Shown here in pieces: positions 33,190-44,236 of a stretch of DNA of 64,000 nt. The notes under the pieces were generated by a model that was not told the DNA's origin, did not search any database, and saw only the letters and a list, made by a program, of their open reading frames with translations. Location of the stretch: the NCBI GenBank assembly GCA_039602395.1, contig JBCNJP010000020.1, positions 25,460,483-25,524,482 of the forward strand, written 5' to 3'. The position numbers were made by a program, and so were the translations under genes. This DNA is from Deinandra increscens subsp. villosa. Taxonomy: Eukaryota; Streptophyta; Magnoliopsida; Asterales; Asteraceae. Positions within the stretch are counted from its first letter, which is position 1. Every line of letters starts with the position of its first letter.

Positions 33190-36063
33190 TCGTTTGCTCT
33201 CGGACCACAGGCCCTCCCTCGTTTGCTCTCGGACCACAGTCCTCTGGTCCTTAGACTGACGGGGGAGGACTATGGTCCGCCACCATTCCGTTTCTATTCT
33301 TCGTGGCTTCTAAGAGATGGGATTAGTGATGTGGTTGACAAGGCTTTAAACAATTTTGAAGATTGCCCGGGTGAAGCTCCTGATGTTAAATTGCTTAGAA
33401 AATTGAGAAACATTAAAGAAGATCTTAAAGTATGGATTAAACAATGCAAGAACAAAGAGATAGAAGAGGTCGAAAGTTTGGAAAGGCAGTGTGAGCATTA
33501 CGAATCAAAGGCTGAGGCAGGGTTGGCTTCTGATGGTGACCTTAATTGTTGGGCTGAGGTCAGAGCCAAACTTTATAATGTTGAACACTTAAATACCTTG
33601 GACTTGAAACAGAAATCTCGCATTAAATGGGTTGTGGAAGGCGATGCCAACTCGTCCTTCTTTCATGGGCTTTGCAAGATGCATATGTCGGGTAATAGAA
33701 TCAACGGGCTCCGTATTGGTAACCAATGGATTAAAAATCCCAGCCTGGTGAAGAGGGAGGTTTGGGCCTTCTTTCGAAACAAGTTTAAGGAACTCCCTTG
33801 GCCCAAACCGATCCTTTCCTGCCCTGGTATAAAGAAAATCTCGGCTGCCAACAGTAGTTACCTGATCAGCAGTTTCTCTAAGGTGGAGGTGAAGTTGGCG
33901 GTTTGGGATTGTGGTGGGGATAAAGCTCCGGGACCCGATGGATTCAATTTTCGTTTCATTCGTCGGTTCTGGGACAGATTTGGCGAAGACTTCTGTAACA
34001 TACTCGATCAGTTCCACTCTACTGGTATCATCAGCCGTGGTTGTAGTTCTTCATTTGTGCACTTGATCCCGAAGTCCAGTGATCCTCAAAGTCTTGTGGA
34101 TTATAGGCCCATAAGCCTTATTGGGTGTGTTTCGAAAGTCATATCTAAAGTGCTCGCCAATAGGCTTAAAGTGGTGATTGACAGTGTTGTTTCCGAACAT
34201 CAGTTTGCTTATGTGTCGGGAAGATTCATTCTCGATGGTCCCCTCATTATCAACGAACTTTTGTCATGGGCTAAAAAGAAGAAGAACCCGGTTATGTTGT
34301 TCAAAATCGACTTTGAGAAGGCCTTCGATTCTTTGGATTGGAACTTTCTCGACAACATTATGGATCAAATGGGGTTCCCGTTTCTTTGGAGACAATGGGT
34401 CAGTGGTTGCCTCAACTCAAGTCGTGCCTCGGTTCTTGTGAACGGATCCCCTACTTGGGAATTCGCTCTTGAGAAAGGTGTCCGGCAAGGCGATCCCCTA
34501 TCTCCGTTTCTCTTTATGTTGGCTATGGAGGCCTTCCATTGTCTCATGAAGAATGCGGAGTTGAAGGGTATTTTCAAGGGTGTGGAATGTCCGAATAGGG
34601 GTCCAACGATATCACATCTCTTATTCGCGGACAACGCAATCATTATGGGTGATTGGAGTGAGGATAACTTCTTTAACATGATTCACATACTTCGAATTTT
34701 TCATTTATCGTCAGGCCTTCGGGTTAACATTGACAAGTGTAGTTTATTTGGGTGCAACATCAACATGGAAGAAGTGGAGAGGAAAGCTCAACTCATTAAT
34801 TGCAAGACGGATAAAATTCCATTCACCCATCTTGGCATTAGAGTTGGTGCTAATATGAATAATATTGTCAATTGGGACCCGGTTATTGAGACGTTTGAAA
34901 GACGTTTATCTATGTGGAAAGCCAAACACTTGTCGATGGGAGGGCGTCTAGTTCTTATTAAATCGGTTCTAGACTCCCTTCCAATCTACTACTTCTCTCT
35001 TTACAAGGCCCCGAAGCATGTGACGGACAAGTTAGAGAGCATTCGAATGAAATTCCTTTGGAGAGGGACGGAGGACAAAAGAAGCATTCATTGGGTTCGG
35101 AAGGAAGATATCCAATTACCTAAATCTCAAGGTGGGCTTGGAGTGTGTCCGTTAGCTATCATGAACCGGAGCCTTCTTGCCAAGTGGCTCTGGCGGTATA
35201 AGGTTGAATCGAATGGGCTGTGGCGAAGGGTTGTTTATTATCTACATGAAAGTAATCGCAGGCTTTCTTTCCTCCCTTTTAATAAGCTTTATGGTGGGTG
35301 CTGGGCTGAAATTTATAAGACTCATGGGCTCTTTATGGCAAAAAATATTAACTTGAGAGATCTTATAAAGTGGGAGAATGGCAGCTGGGTTTGGAAGGAA
35401 GGAAACAGCGGGGTCTTTAGCACCCAGTCCATGAGGAGGCTGCTGCTTAATTCGCCTAACACCCCGATCATTCAAACTGATCAGTGGCTTAGTTGGTGTA
35501 AAGGAGTGCCTTTAAACATTGATCTCTTTGCGTGGAAGACTCATCGGGGTCGAATAGCCACAGCCGACCAACTGGCTGCTCGTCAGGTTATTGTCCCTAA
35601 CTCTTTATGCAGCTTGTGTGGGGAGCATGAGGAAACAGTGACGCACCTTTTCGTGTCTTGCTTTTATGCGGCGGTTGTGTGGAATTTTGTCTCTAATTGG
35701 TGTCGTATACAACCTATCTTCGACTTTGAAGTTCATGAGTTGTTCAACATTCACAAGCTCATTAACAACGAGGTGAAATCGAAAGCGGTGCAAGTGGTGA
35801 TCAGGGCTGCGGTGTGGGCTATATGGATTGAGAGAAACGACGCCAAGTTCAACCGAAAAAGACCGTCGCTTAGCCGTATCATTAAAGAGGTTAAGTCGAG
35901 TAGTTTTCTTTGGTCGAAATATAGATTGAAAATAGCTAGTCTTGATTGGGATAGTTGGAACGCCTTCTCTTTGTAAGTTGTTGTATGTTGTTGTCGTTGT
36001 GTTGTTTGCCCCTTTTGCGGTTCGCTTGAGGTGTTTTATTGAAAGTCGATGTTCAAAAAAAAA
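33190..36063 (+). mobile_element. 5'-truncated L1-type LINE with target duplication
   Basis: The perfect 13-bp repeat ATATTATAATACC lies at 33177-33189 and 36064-36076. The element ends in an A run after a short 3' UTR (ATTGAAAGTCGATGTTCAAAA). It begins within the endonuclease domain, typical of incomplete target-primed reverse transcription. The first 23 bp of element sequence (TCGTTTGCTCTCGGACCACA) is repeated in direct orientation at 33190 and 33219. Confidence 0.9.
33223..35976 (+). CDS. LINE ORF2 remnant: endonuclease end, reverse transcriptase, zf-RVT
   Basis: The frame is open for 917 codons but begins with TTG, not ATG: the true start was lost by 5' truncation. It opens with LSDHSPLVLR, the last catalytic motif of the APE-type endonuclease. 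Reverse transcriptase follows: YRPISLIGCVSKVISKVLAN, FKIDFEKAFDSLDW (motif A), GVRQGDPLSPFLF (motif B). Motif C reads FADN (residues 468-471) where the family has FADD, so the second catalytic aspartate is replaced by asparagine. A zf-RVT domain near the C-terminus contains CSLCGEHEETVTHLFVSC. Even if expressed, this copy should be unable to polymerise. Confidence 0.9.
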   Translation: MLSDHSPLVLRLTGEDYGPPPFRFYSSWLLRDGISDVVDKALNNFEDCPGEAPDVKLLRKLRNIKEDLKVWIKQCKNKEIEEVESLERQCEHYESKAEAGLASDGDLNCWAEVRAKLYNVEHLNTLDLKQKSRIKWVVEGDANSSFFHGLCKMHMSGNRINGLRIGNQWIKNPSLVKREVWAFFRNKFKELPWPKPILSCPGIKKISAANSSYLISSFSKVEVKLAVWDCGGDKAPGPDGFNFRFIRRFWDRFGEDFCNILDQFHSTGIISRGCSSSFVHLIPKSSDPQSLVDYRPISLIGCVSKVISKVLANRLKVVIDSVVSEHQFAYVSGRFILDGPLIINELLSWAKKKKNPVMLFKIDFEKAFDSLDWNFLDNIMDQMGFPFLWRQWVSGCLNSSRASVLVNGSPTWEFALEKGVRQGDPLSPFLFMLAMEAFHCLMKNAELKGIFKGVECPNRGPTISHLLFADNAIIMGDWSEDNFFNMIHILRIFHLSSGLRVNIDKCSLFGCNINMEEVERKAQLINCKTDKIPFTHLGIRVGANMNNIVNWDPVIETFERRLSMWKAKHLSMGGRLVLIKSVLDSLPIYYFSLYKAPKHVTDKLESIRMKFLWRGTEDKRSIHWVRKEDIQLPKSQGGLGVCPLAIMNRSLLAKWLWRYKVESNGLWRRVVYYLHESNRRLSFLPFNKLYGGCWAEIYKTHGLFMAKNINLRDLIKWENGSWVWKEGNSGVFSTQSMRRLLLNSPNTPIIQTDQWLSWCKGVPLNIDLFAWKTHRGRIATADQLAARQVIVPNSLCSLCGEHEETVTHLFVSCFYAAVVWNFVSNWCRIQPIFDFEVHELFNIHKLINNEVKSKAVQVVIRAAVWAIWIERNDAKFNRKRPSLSRIIKEVKSSSFLWSKYRLKIASLDWDSWNAFSL

Positions 36064-36076
36064 ATATTATAATACC

Positions 36077-38060
36077 AATGCGATTACTAATTGTTATATA
36101 TGGCCGGGGTGCATGCCATATCTTGATAGATAGTGAATGACCTTGAAAGAGATACTGCTAGAAACATGATCTATTATAATCGGGACTGGGTGTGATATGG
36201 TAAGTTACTGATGAATGGTGTAGAATGAAGCTCTTAAAAACAAAAGGCGGTATCAAGAAAAATTACCATATATAGGGAGGGGTTGTTAACCGAGAATTCT
36301 CTTTCTACATAACTTTTCTTTCTCTTATTTTTGTATTATTATTATTACTATAATTATTAGATAGTTATGATTACCATTAATATATTATATTCCGTCCGTA
36401 TCCTACTTTGGCATTCTAAAGCAAAACGTCCGAGCTCGTTGCATTTGTAACACCTACAATGATTTTATATTCCGTGAAACCGAACGACCATCTCTTCGAC
36501 CTTTCTCAAACCCCCCAACCTCTGCCCCAGTCACGTCCAAAGTCTTTCTAGTTTGAGTTTCCACGATGTTCACACCAATGCTCTTTCTCGTTAATGGTTC
36601 ATCTTTGATCACCCATGTTTATTTTTCTATCAAGAACCTTAAACCCTGATTAGGCCTCTATTATTGCTGCTACGAATCTTTCTAGGCCATAAAGTCACTT
36701 GTGTTTGACCACCAACCGAAATTAATTAAATAATCAAACACAATTCTACTATAAAAATAAGAACGACTCAATTAAATAATTAATAAACTTACTAATTATT
36801 AACTCGTAACTATTTAATAATTATAAGAATAGTCTTGCACATTTGTGGTGGAAAAAAATTGATAAAAGATTACTAGAGAATATAAATCAATTTCTTTCTC
36901 ACATATTTCGAAAACCTTAATAAATGGGTAGGTGGTTTTGTTTTATTTAGTCTAATTGTGTCCTCATATTATTAGGAGCCAAATAATTAACTCATAAGAA
37001 CTTGTCCTTAGTAGTTATTGGTGATGTAGGAAGACTTGTGGACTGAGAGATAAATATTATCTGGTTTTTCAGGGATTTAGTTGGCTGTTAAAAAAAATAA
37101 AATAAAATTAGGAACCAATAATTGAGATTCAGGTCAAAGATCTTTGAAATTATGTTACATTAAGTTTAACCACTTTAATTTGCTCATGTCATTCATACCT
37201 AAAACATGATTGAACGTTTTTTTTTTTTTAATTATTTGAGGTTGAAACGAACAAAGAAGCTAGTGAGCTATTTGAAATATGTTTGCTAAAACTTAAGCCA
37301 AACTGAACTAAAACAAGCTGGAGGCTTAATCATGTAAAACGAGTTTGGATTGGAGTTTTATATATACTTGATAATTATGATTGTAATCCTAAAGAAACGT
37401 ATTATTTGTATAACGTACTAAAATTTATGAACAAACTAATGAATATTATATTTAATAAAACGTACTATGATTATAACTCTACAAGAGGCTATCGAGAAAT
37501 CCGATAAAAAACCCCAATAACAAGCCGGTCTAGACACGATGGAACAATATAAAAGATGGCCGGATTTACAGACCGGCCAGATCGAGTTAACCATTTGGAT
37601 AATATATTTATGTCTAAGTGGAGAAAGCCAAACGACACTGCAATGCGGTCAAGATCGATCGACTTTCTTCATCTTCAATCACGAGTTCATCTCATCATCA
37701 ATCATCACCATCGGTTCATGAACTGGGATGGTGTTTGCGAGATCATCATTATCCTAGAAAATCAGTCCAACAGAACTCACCCAACCCAATGACCCATACC
37801 CAGCAGCCGGGATCCCAACATAAATCACCCAAGCAAAAGTAATTCGCCTGACCCGGCCAGCTTAAGACCGATCCAACCAACGATTGGACCGACCCACCAG
37901 GCCACCTCATATGGCATGGTCCTCGGTTCTCATTTCTCAGCCAAAACGGTCTTGGTCACGGATCGGTACGTTGTTCACTCTTAATAATACCAACCAGACT
38001 AAGGATAAGGAGATCATGTGTAAACAGTTAAAATTGACTGCCACACCATACATATATAAT
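36077..38060. other. Intergenic region, no supported gene
   Basis: Short open frames near 37540-38075 show no family resemblance. No RNA gene or clear element ends are seen. Confidence 0.45.
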
Positions 38061-38067
38061 ATATATA

Positions 38068-38237
38068 TAGGTTAGGTTAAATAAGAACTTTTTCATCACA
38101 ATTTTTGACAACCATTCTCCCACAATTTTCCGGGCAAGCTCCTAATTATGGAAGGGATTTCCATATATATAAACTAGTTTTAGAATGGTTCTTAAAAGTT
38201 CTCAAACCAAATTGGTTTCTCAAATGATCCTCTCCCG
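38068..38237 (+). mobile_element. (TA)n-bounded family 1 element, copy f
   Basis: Runs from AGGTTAGGTTAAATAAGAAC to TCAAATGATCCTCTCCCG between (TA)n tracts. It is the most diverged copy seen and lies ~650 bp downstream of the BBE-like gene. Confidence 0.6.
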
Positions 38238-38897
38238 ATATATATATATATATATATATCAATAACAACAGATCAGCTAATTTATTTCAAGATTATATGA
38301 ACTTGTATGATCTATAACAAGTCTTTATCAATAATAGCTCTTATGACAAATGTCCGGCCAGTATATAAATAAAAATACTAAAATATCACAACTCACAGAA
38401 AAATAAATTCTAATTCTAATTTTATGGTTTATGACATATCACTCGATCATGTTCTAATCAAGAACGCATGATTGAGCTAATAGTTTAATCGCAAGATGAT
38501 TATCCACAATATGTGCCTGCCATGGTCATTCCTACATCACAATTATGTAAGAGTTTACTTTATTAAAAAGAAGAAAAATCACCATGTAATATATGTAATT
38601 AAGATAATTAATTATAGGATATCAAGTTTTGTCACTTAAATTACAATAGTCACTTTAAAACATACGTCAAATTATAAAAAAGACCACAACCTTAATTAAG
38701 AAAGAAGATAAAGTTATGTTATCACATTCCATATTTGATAAGCTATGCCTACTAGATGATTACAATCCATATATAGCATTCTTCCACACTCCAATACCAT
38801 AACCACACACACTCTGAATGACATTTATAAACTTATTCTTCTTCCCATACTCCACTAAAGAAAATAAATATAGAAATCAGCCTTAATTGATAATTAA

Positions 38898-40580
38898 TTA
38901 AGGGTGGATAAACTTTCTGTCCTTTTTACCTTTTTTACCCTTTCCCCTTTTCACATGTTTGAATCTTTGAACTTTACTTTTCAAGGGTAAAACTGGTATG
39001 CTTTGTTCATGCTTGAAGAAGTTATCAGGATCAAACTCAGTCTTGATCTTCACCAACCTATTGAAGTTGTCTTTGAAGTACTTTGTTCCCCAAGAACTTG
39101 CCTTTACAAAACTTGTGTCATCACCATTTTTGTCATTCATTCCAAGATCAAGATCTCTGTAATTCACATAAGCTCGTCTTGGAAGCATTGAAACATACTG
39201 AGTCATGTAGTTGTGAAGCTTCCTGATCCAATCAACATGTTTGTTCATCACTTCTTTTTCAGGGTTCTTCCAGTTGTTCACATACTGAATCTTGAAAAGT
39301 GTCCCGTTTCTGTGAGGAAATGGGATTGATGATTCTGGGATTCTGGCCATCATTCCTCCATATGGGTTCCAGATCATCAACGGACTTTCTTCTTCCGAGA
39401 ATCTTTTCCAGATTCCTTCCAATCCCTCTTCTGGAATTGGGTTTGTTACATAATCTGATTTTGCTTTGAAGTAGTTCAAGAAAGCTGGTTTTCCAGCGAG
39501 CAGGACAGTCGTCGGAACGGTTCTAGGGTAGCCGGCGATGAACATGACAGATTCCAACCAACTCATCTCAAAGCAATCATCTTTTGTGAGACCCAATTCA
39601 GGGAAACTTTCTTTCATGATTTCTTGAAGTGTGTTCACATCTCCAAGAAATAGTGCATTGTAAGTTGTAGCTATGGTTCTTTGAGTTGTATTTGGTACAT
39701 TAGAGTTTTGGATCAAAACCCTAATGAAAAGATTGTCATCAAGTTTGTGAACAACTTGTTGCCACTTGTAAAGAATCTTTGTGGCACCTTGTTCCAATGT
39801 TCTTGGGACATTAAAAACCGTGACGGTTTCGGGGACGGTTACAAGTTTAAGTTTCCAAGAAACTATAACTCCATAACTGCCTCCGCCACCTCCACGGATA
39901 GCCCAAAACACATCCTCACCCATGGCTTTCCGGTCCAATATCCGACCATTTGCATCAATAATCTTGGCATCGAGTGCGTTATCGGCTCCAAGCCCATACT
40001 TCCTCATCAGGGAACCATATGCACCACCCGTGATGTGCCCGCCAACGCCTAGGCTTGTGCATAGCCCAGCCGCGATCCCATGATTCTTGGTTTTCTCGGC
40101 AACTCGATAGTAAAGCTCACCAACTGTTGCACCGGCTTCAACCCAAACCGAACCATCCTCAACATCAACATCAATGCCACGTAGCTTGGCTAGATCGATA
40201 ACGATATAAGGAAGGTCCATAACGGATGTATACGAGATCCCTTCATAATCATGCCCTCCACTTCGAAACCGGAGCTGAATCCCGAGCTTTTTAGCGCATA
40301 TAACCGCGGTTTGGATGTGAGTTTCGTGTAACGGTGTGAATATAAGGTCCGGTTTGGCCGCATATGACGCGATGCAACGGAGATTCTGGGCTGTTGAGTT
40401 CAAAAGAGGTGTGAAAGCAGTGTTGTTAGGGGTGAAAAAGATGTTGGGAAGCTGAGATGAAGTGTCTATGTTAACTGAAAGACATTGATGGAAGCTATCT
40501 TGAATGGGGTTTGAAGAACAAAAGGGGGAAAGTGATGCTAGTAATAGTAGAACCACAAGGGATCTTGAAAAGTAAGCCAT
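38898..40580 (-). CDS. Berberine bridge enzyme-like FAD oxidase, secreted
   Basis: Intronless, 560 residues from ATG 40580. The frame stays open 39 codons further upstream, but this start is preferred because it gives a signal peptide directly (MAYFSRSLVVLLLLASLS, cleavage probably near residue 22) and lies ~57 bp after a TATA box. The FAD-binding domain has RSGGHDYEG (H110) and GLCTSLGVGGH (C174), the two residues that bind FAD covalently in this family, so bicovalent FAD is expected. The C-terminal BBE domain is visible in AYVNYRDLDLG and KYFKDNFNRLVKIK, then DPDNFFKHEQSIP. The family oxidises alkaloid, carbohydrate or monolignol substrates with O2; the substrate here cannot be read from sequence. 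A lysine-rich tail (HVKRGKGKKGKKDRKF) after the usual end is unusual. Several N-glycosylation sites are present. Confidence 0.95.
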   Translation of the reverse strand: MAYFSRSLVVLLLLASLSPFCSSNPIQDSFHQCLSVNIDTSSQLPNIFFTPNNTAFTPLLNSTAQNLRCIASYAAKPDLIFTPLHETHIQTAVICAKKLGIQLRFRSGGHDYEGISYTSVMDLPYIVIDLAKLRGIDVDVEDGSVWVEAGATVGELYYRVAEKTKNHGIAAGLCTSLGVGGHITGGAYGSLMRKYGLGADNALDAKIIDANGRILDRKAMGEDVFWAIRGGGGGSYGVIVSWKLKLVTVPETVTVFNVPRTLEQGATKILYKWQQVVHKLDDNLFIRVLIQNSNVPNTTQRTIATTYNALFLGDVNTLQEIMKESFPELGLTKDDCFEMSWLESVMFIAGYPRTVPTTVLLAGKPAFLNYFKAKSDYVTNPIPEEGLEGIWKRFSEEESPLMIWNPYGGMMARIPESSIPFPHRNGTLFKIQYVNNWKNPEKEVMNKHVDWIRKLHNYMTQYVSMLPRRAYVNYRDLDLGMNDKNGDDTSFVKASSWGTKYFKDNFNRLVKIKTEFDPDNFFKHEQSIPVLPLKSKVQRFKHVKRGKGKKGKKDRKFIHP

Positions 40581-40636
40581 TTTTAAAGATTGGAGTTGTG
40601 TGTGGTTTGTGAAGTTTTGAGAAAGATGGGAGTCAC

Positions 40637-40643
40637 ATTTATA
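40637..40643 (-). promoter_or_regulatory. TATA box of the BBE-like gene
   Basis: Minus-strand TATAAAT lies ~57 bp upstream of ATG 40580, leaving room for a leader of ~25-30 nt. TTGGTCATC, containing a W-box-like TGGTCA core, lies ~25 bp further upstream, but a functional role is only a guess. Confidence 0.6.
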
Positions 40644-41035
40644 TGGGAGGGGCGTTGATCTTTGATGACCAAATATATGAGCTATGGCAAATGTCATAAT
40701 CTAGAGATCTGAAAAGAATTTTCTTTTTTTTTTCGTTTTGGTTTTTATGACCTATATTACATGATTTAGTTGAGGCAAGTTATGGTCATCTTTGACTGCC
40801 CATAAGTTCTTTTCCAGAAAGACACAACTCTTAACAACTCTTAAATTTTGGCAGAAGGTTTGGTGGGTTCTGTTTTTAGTATAAAAAATAATAAATAAAT
40901 AAATGTTTCTTTAATATACAAATTAAAGACCATAAAATTTGGAGTTAATCTCTATCATTCTAATTTGTATATTACGTACAATCAAGAATTAGATTTGAGT
41001 GAGTTAAGTTTCACTTTGTTTGGAGTGGGAAAATT

Positions 41036-41130
41036 GGTGTAATTTTTCATTGTAATACTGTTTGTTTTTTGCCTTTCTAGCTCTTTGCTAAGGGGTGTTG
41101 TTTAATGAAAGTCGCTGTTTAAAAAAAAAG
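41036..41130 (+). mobile_element. LINE 3' tail fragment with poly-A
   Basis: A ~95-bp piece ends TTTAATGAAAGTCGCTGTTT then A9, matching the 3' end of the LINE at 33190-36063 (TTTATTGAAAGTCGATGTTC, A run). It has no coding sequence. It is an extremely 5'-truncated copy. Confidence 0.65.
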
Positions 41131-41780
41131 TTTGACTTAGCTTCGGCTTTACATAGAGATAGAGATAAGACCGAATCGTTTTAAAATCTAATGTAAAGCC
41201 TTACTCTAGAGATTTATAAAACAATTTATTTTTCACAACTTAAACCCAAAAGGGTAGGGGAATCATAATCTTAAAGATGGATATTTTACCCTTGATCAAG
41301 ATTAATTAATGTTTGTAAATTCATACACTTGTTAGATTTTTTATTAATTTCCAAAAACTAAACATTATATTTTCCAATTGTAGCATGTGAATACCCTGCA
41401 TTGTCTCCTCTTAATTATATAGTTTTTTATTCCATCAACTATAATTAATCCTAAATCCGACTAATAAGAGATAATAAATATTAAAAGGAAAATTAGATTT
41501 TAATAATTTAAATTTTCATCTATTGTTCGTTAATAATATCAATTGAAAATATATTTTTTTAATGGTCTTAACTTTTTAACTATTTTTCTATAAACAGTCA
41601 TCCGGTACTGGAGCAGCTGCCCCTAGCGCCCCTTCAGGGTTAACGCCACTGTTCAATTCCTGAGAGACACGTACCCCTATATTAATATTAAAAAATTAAT
41701 TAGTAAGATAATTAAAAACCATACATTAAAGCTAGCCTAAAGAGCTCGACAAATTAATCAACTCTGTTGATTTACACTTA

Positions 41781-43148
41781 GACTACCCGTAGTGGGGCGT
41801 GGCCGGGCGTCAAAGGGCTCTATAACGCCCCCTATAACGCCCACCCCCACTACGGTGGGGCGTTATAGGGGCGTTATAGAGGGGGATCGGGCGGGGGGCG
41901 TTAGCCCTTTAATGCCGAGAAGAGGGGAGAAGGTGGGGAATATAGCCGTTGAACGGCTATATAACGGTTATATATATATATATATATTTTTTTTTCAATT
42001 TTTTTTAAATCTTACACAATATATATCACACATAATTTATAAAACTCACACACTCATTCCTCTCATACTCTCTCATACTCTCTCAATTCTCTTCTTTTTT
42101 TAAAAAAAATGGGCTCTCCCTCTTCCTCCACTCGACTCGGTCTCTTCGACGATGAAGAAGACGAGGTTGTTTCCGCCGCAATTCAACTTTTTGACGTGCC
42201 GGTTCCACGCCCAGTTATTAAGCGGAGACACCTCGAACGTGATCGTAACGTGATCGTGTCGCGGGGTCTCTTAATGACATCAACGTCTTGGAAGGTTCTT
42301 CTGTGATTGAGGATTACGTATCTGATAAGATGGTGAAGATCGGATTTTACGCGAATGGAACCTACTACCAACATGGATATGTCTTGGGTGACAGGATATA
42401 TCCGGAGTACTCGATGATTGTGAAGACATTCAAAGACCCAATTGATGAGAAGCGGCGATATTTCAAGAGGGTTCAAGAAGCGGCTAGGAAGGACGTCGAG
42501 TGTTGTTTTGGAAATCTTAAAAAAAATGGCACTTTCTTAAAAATCCTTGTCGATTGTGGACGAAGGATAAGATGGAGGATTGTATGCGCGCAATTATCCT
42601 CATGCATAACATGAACAAAGAGGATAAGGGTCATGCGATATGTGCCGACTTTCGCCCCGAACATATCCAAGTGATGCCACCTGCGACGAATGAGAAGCGA
42701 CTTCAAAACTACGCGTTGTTGCGTTCTAGAGAGATACACAACTCTCTAAAAGCGGATTTGGTGTTGAACACACTTGGACCTTTAGGCCAATTGATTACGT
42801 GCCCGAACCGGTTGTGCAACAAGAAGAAGAGAGTGACGGTGAAGAAAACGAAGAAGACTACGACGATGTCCAATCCGATGATTAGTTTTTTTTTTTAATT
42901 TTATCGTCTTTTGTTTTGGTTGTATCGTGTTTTTATTTTTATTTGTAACCTTTTTTTTTAATGAAAGTAGTTTGTTTTAAAAAAAAAAGAAAAAAAAATA
43001 ATAATAATTAAGTAATGATGGTGGGGCTTTATGGGGGCTTTATCCACTACACCATAAAGCCCCATAAAGCCCCTTGCCCAGTCAGCTGCCACGTGTCAGT
43101 TAATGCCCCATTTGGGGCTTTATGGGGCCTTAACCACTACACATAGCC
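41781..43148 (+). mobile_element. PIF/Harbinger element, internally deleted relative of 30443-32352
   Basis: Target duplication TTA lies at 41778-41780 and 43149-43151. The ends GACTACCCGTAGTGG and the complement of GGCTATGTGTAGTGG match the other element's terminal repeats. The subterminal GGGGCTTTA/TAAAGCCCC repeats are shared. It is 1368 bp long because about 560 bp of the transposase centre is missing. Confidence 0.88.
42109..42885 (+). pseudogene. Deleted, frameshifted PIF/Harbinger transposase
   Basis: The N-terminus MGSPSSSTRLGLFDDEEDEV matches the intact protein at 30702-32021 to about residue 47. The frame then jumps to the segment around residue 235 (AGSLNDINVLEGSSVIEDY), so the first catalytic Asp is lost. 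A second frameshift lies in the A run near 42519-42528, after which the C-terminal part resumes in another frame (KDKMED onward) to TAG at 42883. The junction at ~42248 contains a repeated 9-mer (CGTGATCGT twice), a likely repair scar. Confidence 0.88.
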
Positions 43149-43151
43149 TTA

Positions 43152-44236
43152 TGCAACGGGTATGTCGTGATACATGAATTCATGATAAGTTAAGCCGTCT
43201 ACTTCTATTTCATGTAAACTTTTGTTTTATTGTATGGAGCGGTTATTTAGATGATTCTTAATTTGTACTTAAAACAGAACCAGCTAGTCTCGGAGATTAA
43301 TTTATTTGTGTTTTAATCGATAGAAAAGATGATATGAATATAAAAAAGAGTGTTACTTTTGATTACCAAAGATGGGAAAGAAAAAAGGTGGGAACGTTTA
43401 CTTTGTCTTTGAAGAAACCACCATCTTAGGAGAGATTATTGGCAACAAATAATCATTACAAAGTGTGGCGTTTCCTTCAAAGGTTTACTTTGAACTCTCG
43501 CGCAATTCTTGCTTCGTTTCTCACCCTTTAGAATTTCTCTCTCTACTTTTTTATAATGCTAATTAATATAAAATATATTAAAATAAACACACTACTCGCT
43601 CCCAGGTTCTAAGGTGTGTAGTTGTGTGATAGTATAATGTTGATTCCGCGAAGAATATGATGCGATGATAAAAAAAACTGTGTAGTGGGTTATGAATATT
43701 ATGTAGTTTCGTAATAATTGCTTAATTATTGTTTATATATATATATTATTTATTATTTTTTTAACATAAATATATTTAAATTTTGCATATTTAACAAACC
43801 AAAATATGATTAAAGTAATATTAAATTAAGCAAAATGCATAAAAACTTAAAAGGAGATGAGATAAAGACTTCAAAATACATAAATTATGCAAGAGTATTC
43901 TTCTTAAGCAATTCCCACTCCGATTAAATTGTGAAATTGGCACTGTGTGAAAATCGATATTCCTAGAGCGCATTGAGCAAATCGTCATTGATTTAGTTCT
44001 GTAGGAGGCCATTGTTGATCTTGTTAAACTTTAAGATTTTAAGACGCATTCCTCTTCATTTTGACATCATGACATCAATAGCATGGTACGGGTTGCGTGC
44101 CATAGCAAGATGAATCTTGATGCTAATGTCAATCCGAAACAATCTCATGTTTTGGGAGTCACCAAATCAAGTTCAAATTATAAATGTTTCCAAAATATTT
44201 GGTACTAAAGAGAAAGAAATGTACAATTGGATCCAA
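43152..44236. other. Intergenic region, no supported gene
   Basis: AT-rich with a (TA)n tract near 43735-43750. No recognisable coding or RNA gene is seen. Confidence 0.4.

Noticed and set aside
41581..41645. GC-rich CAGCTGCCCCTAGCGCCCC stretch ending AACGCCACTG, like an hAT end
   Set aside because: No partner CAGTGGCG end or 8-bp duplication was found on the other side.
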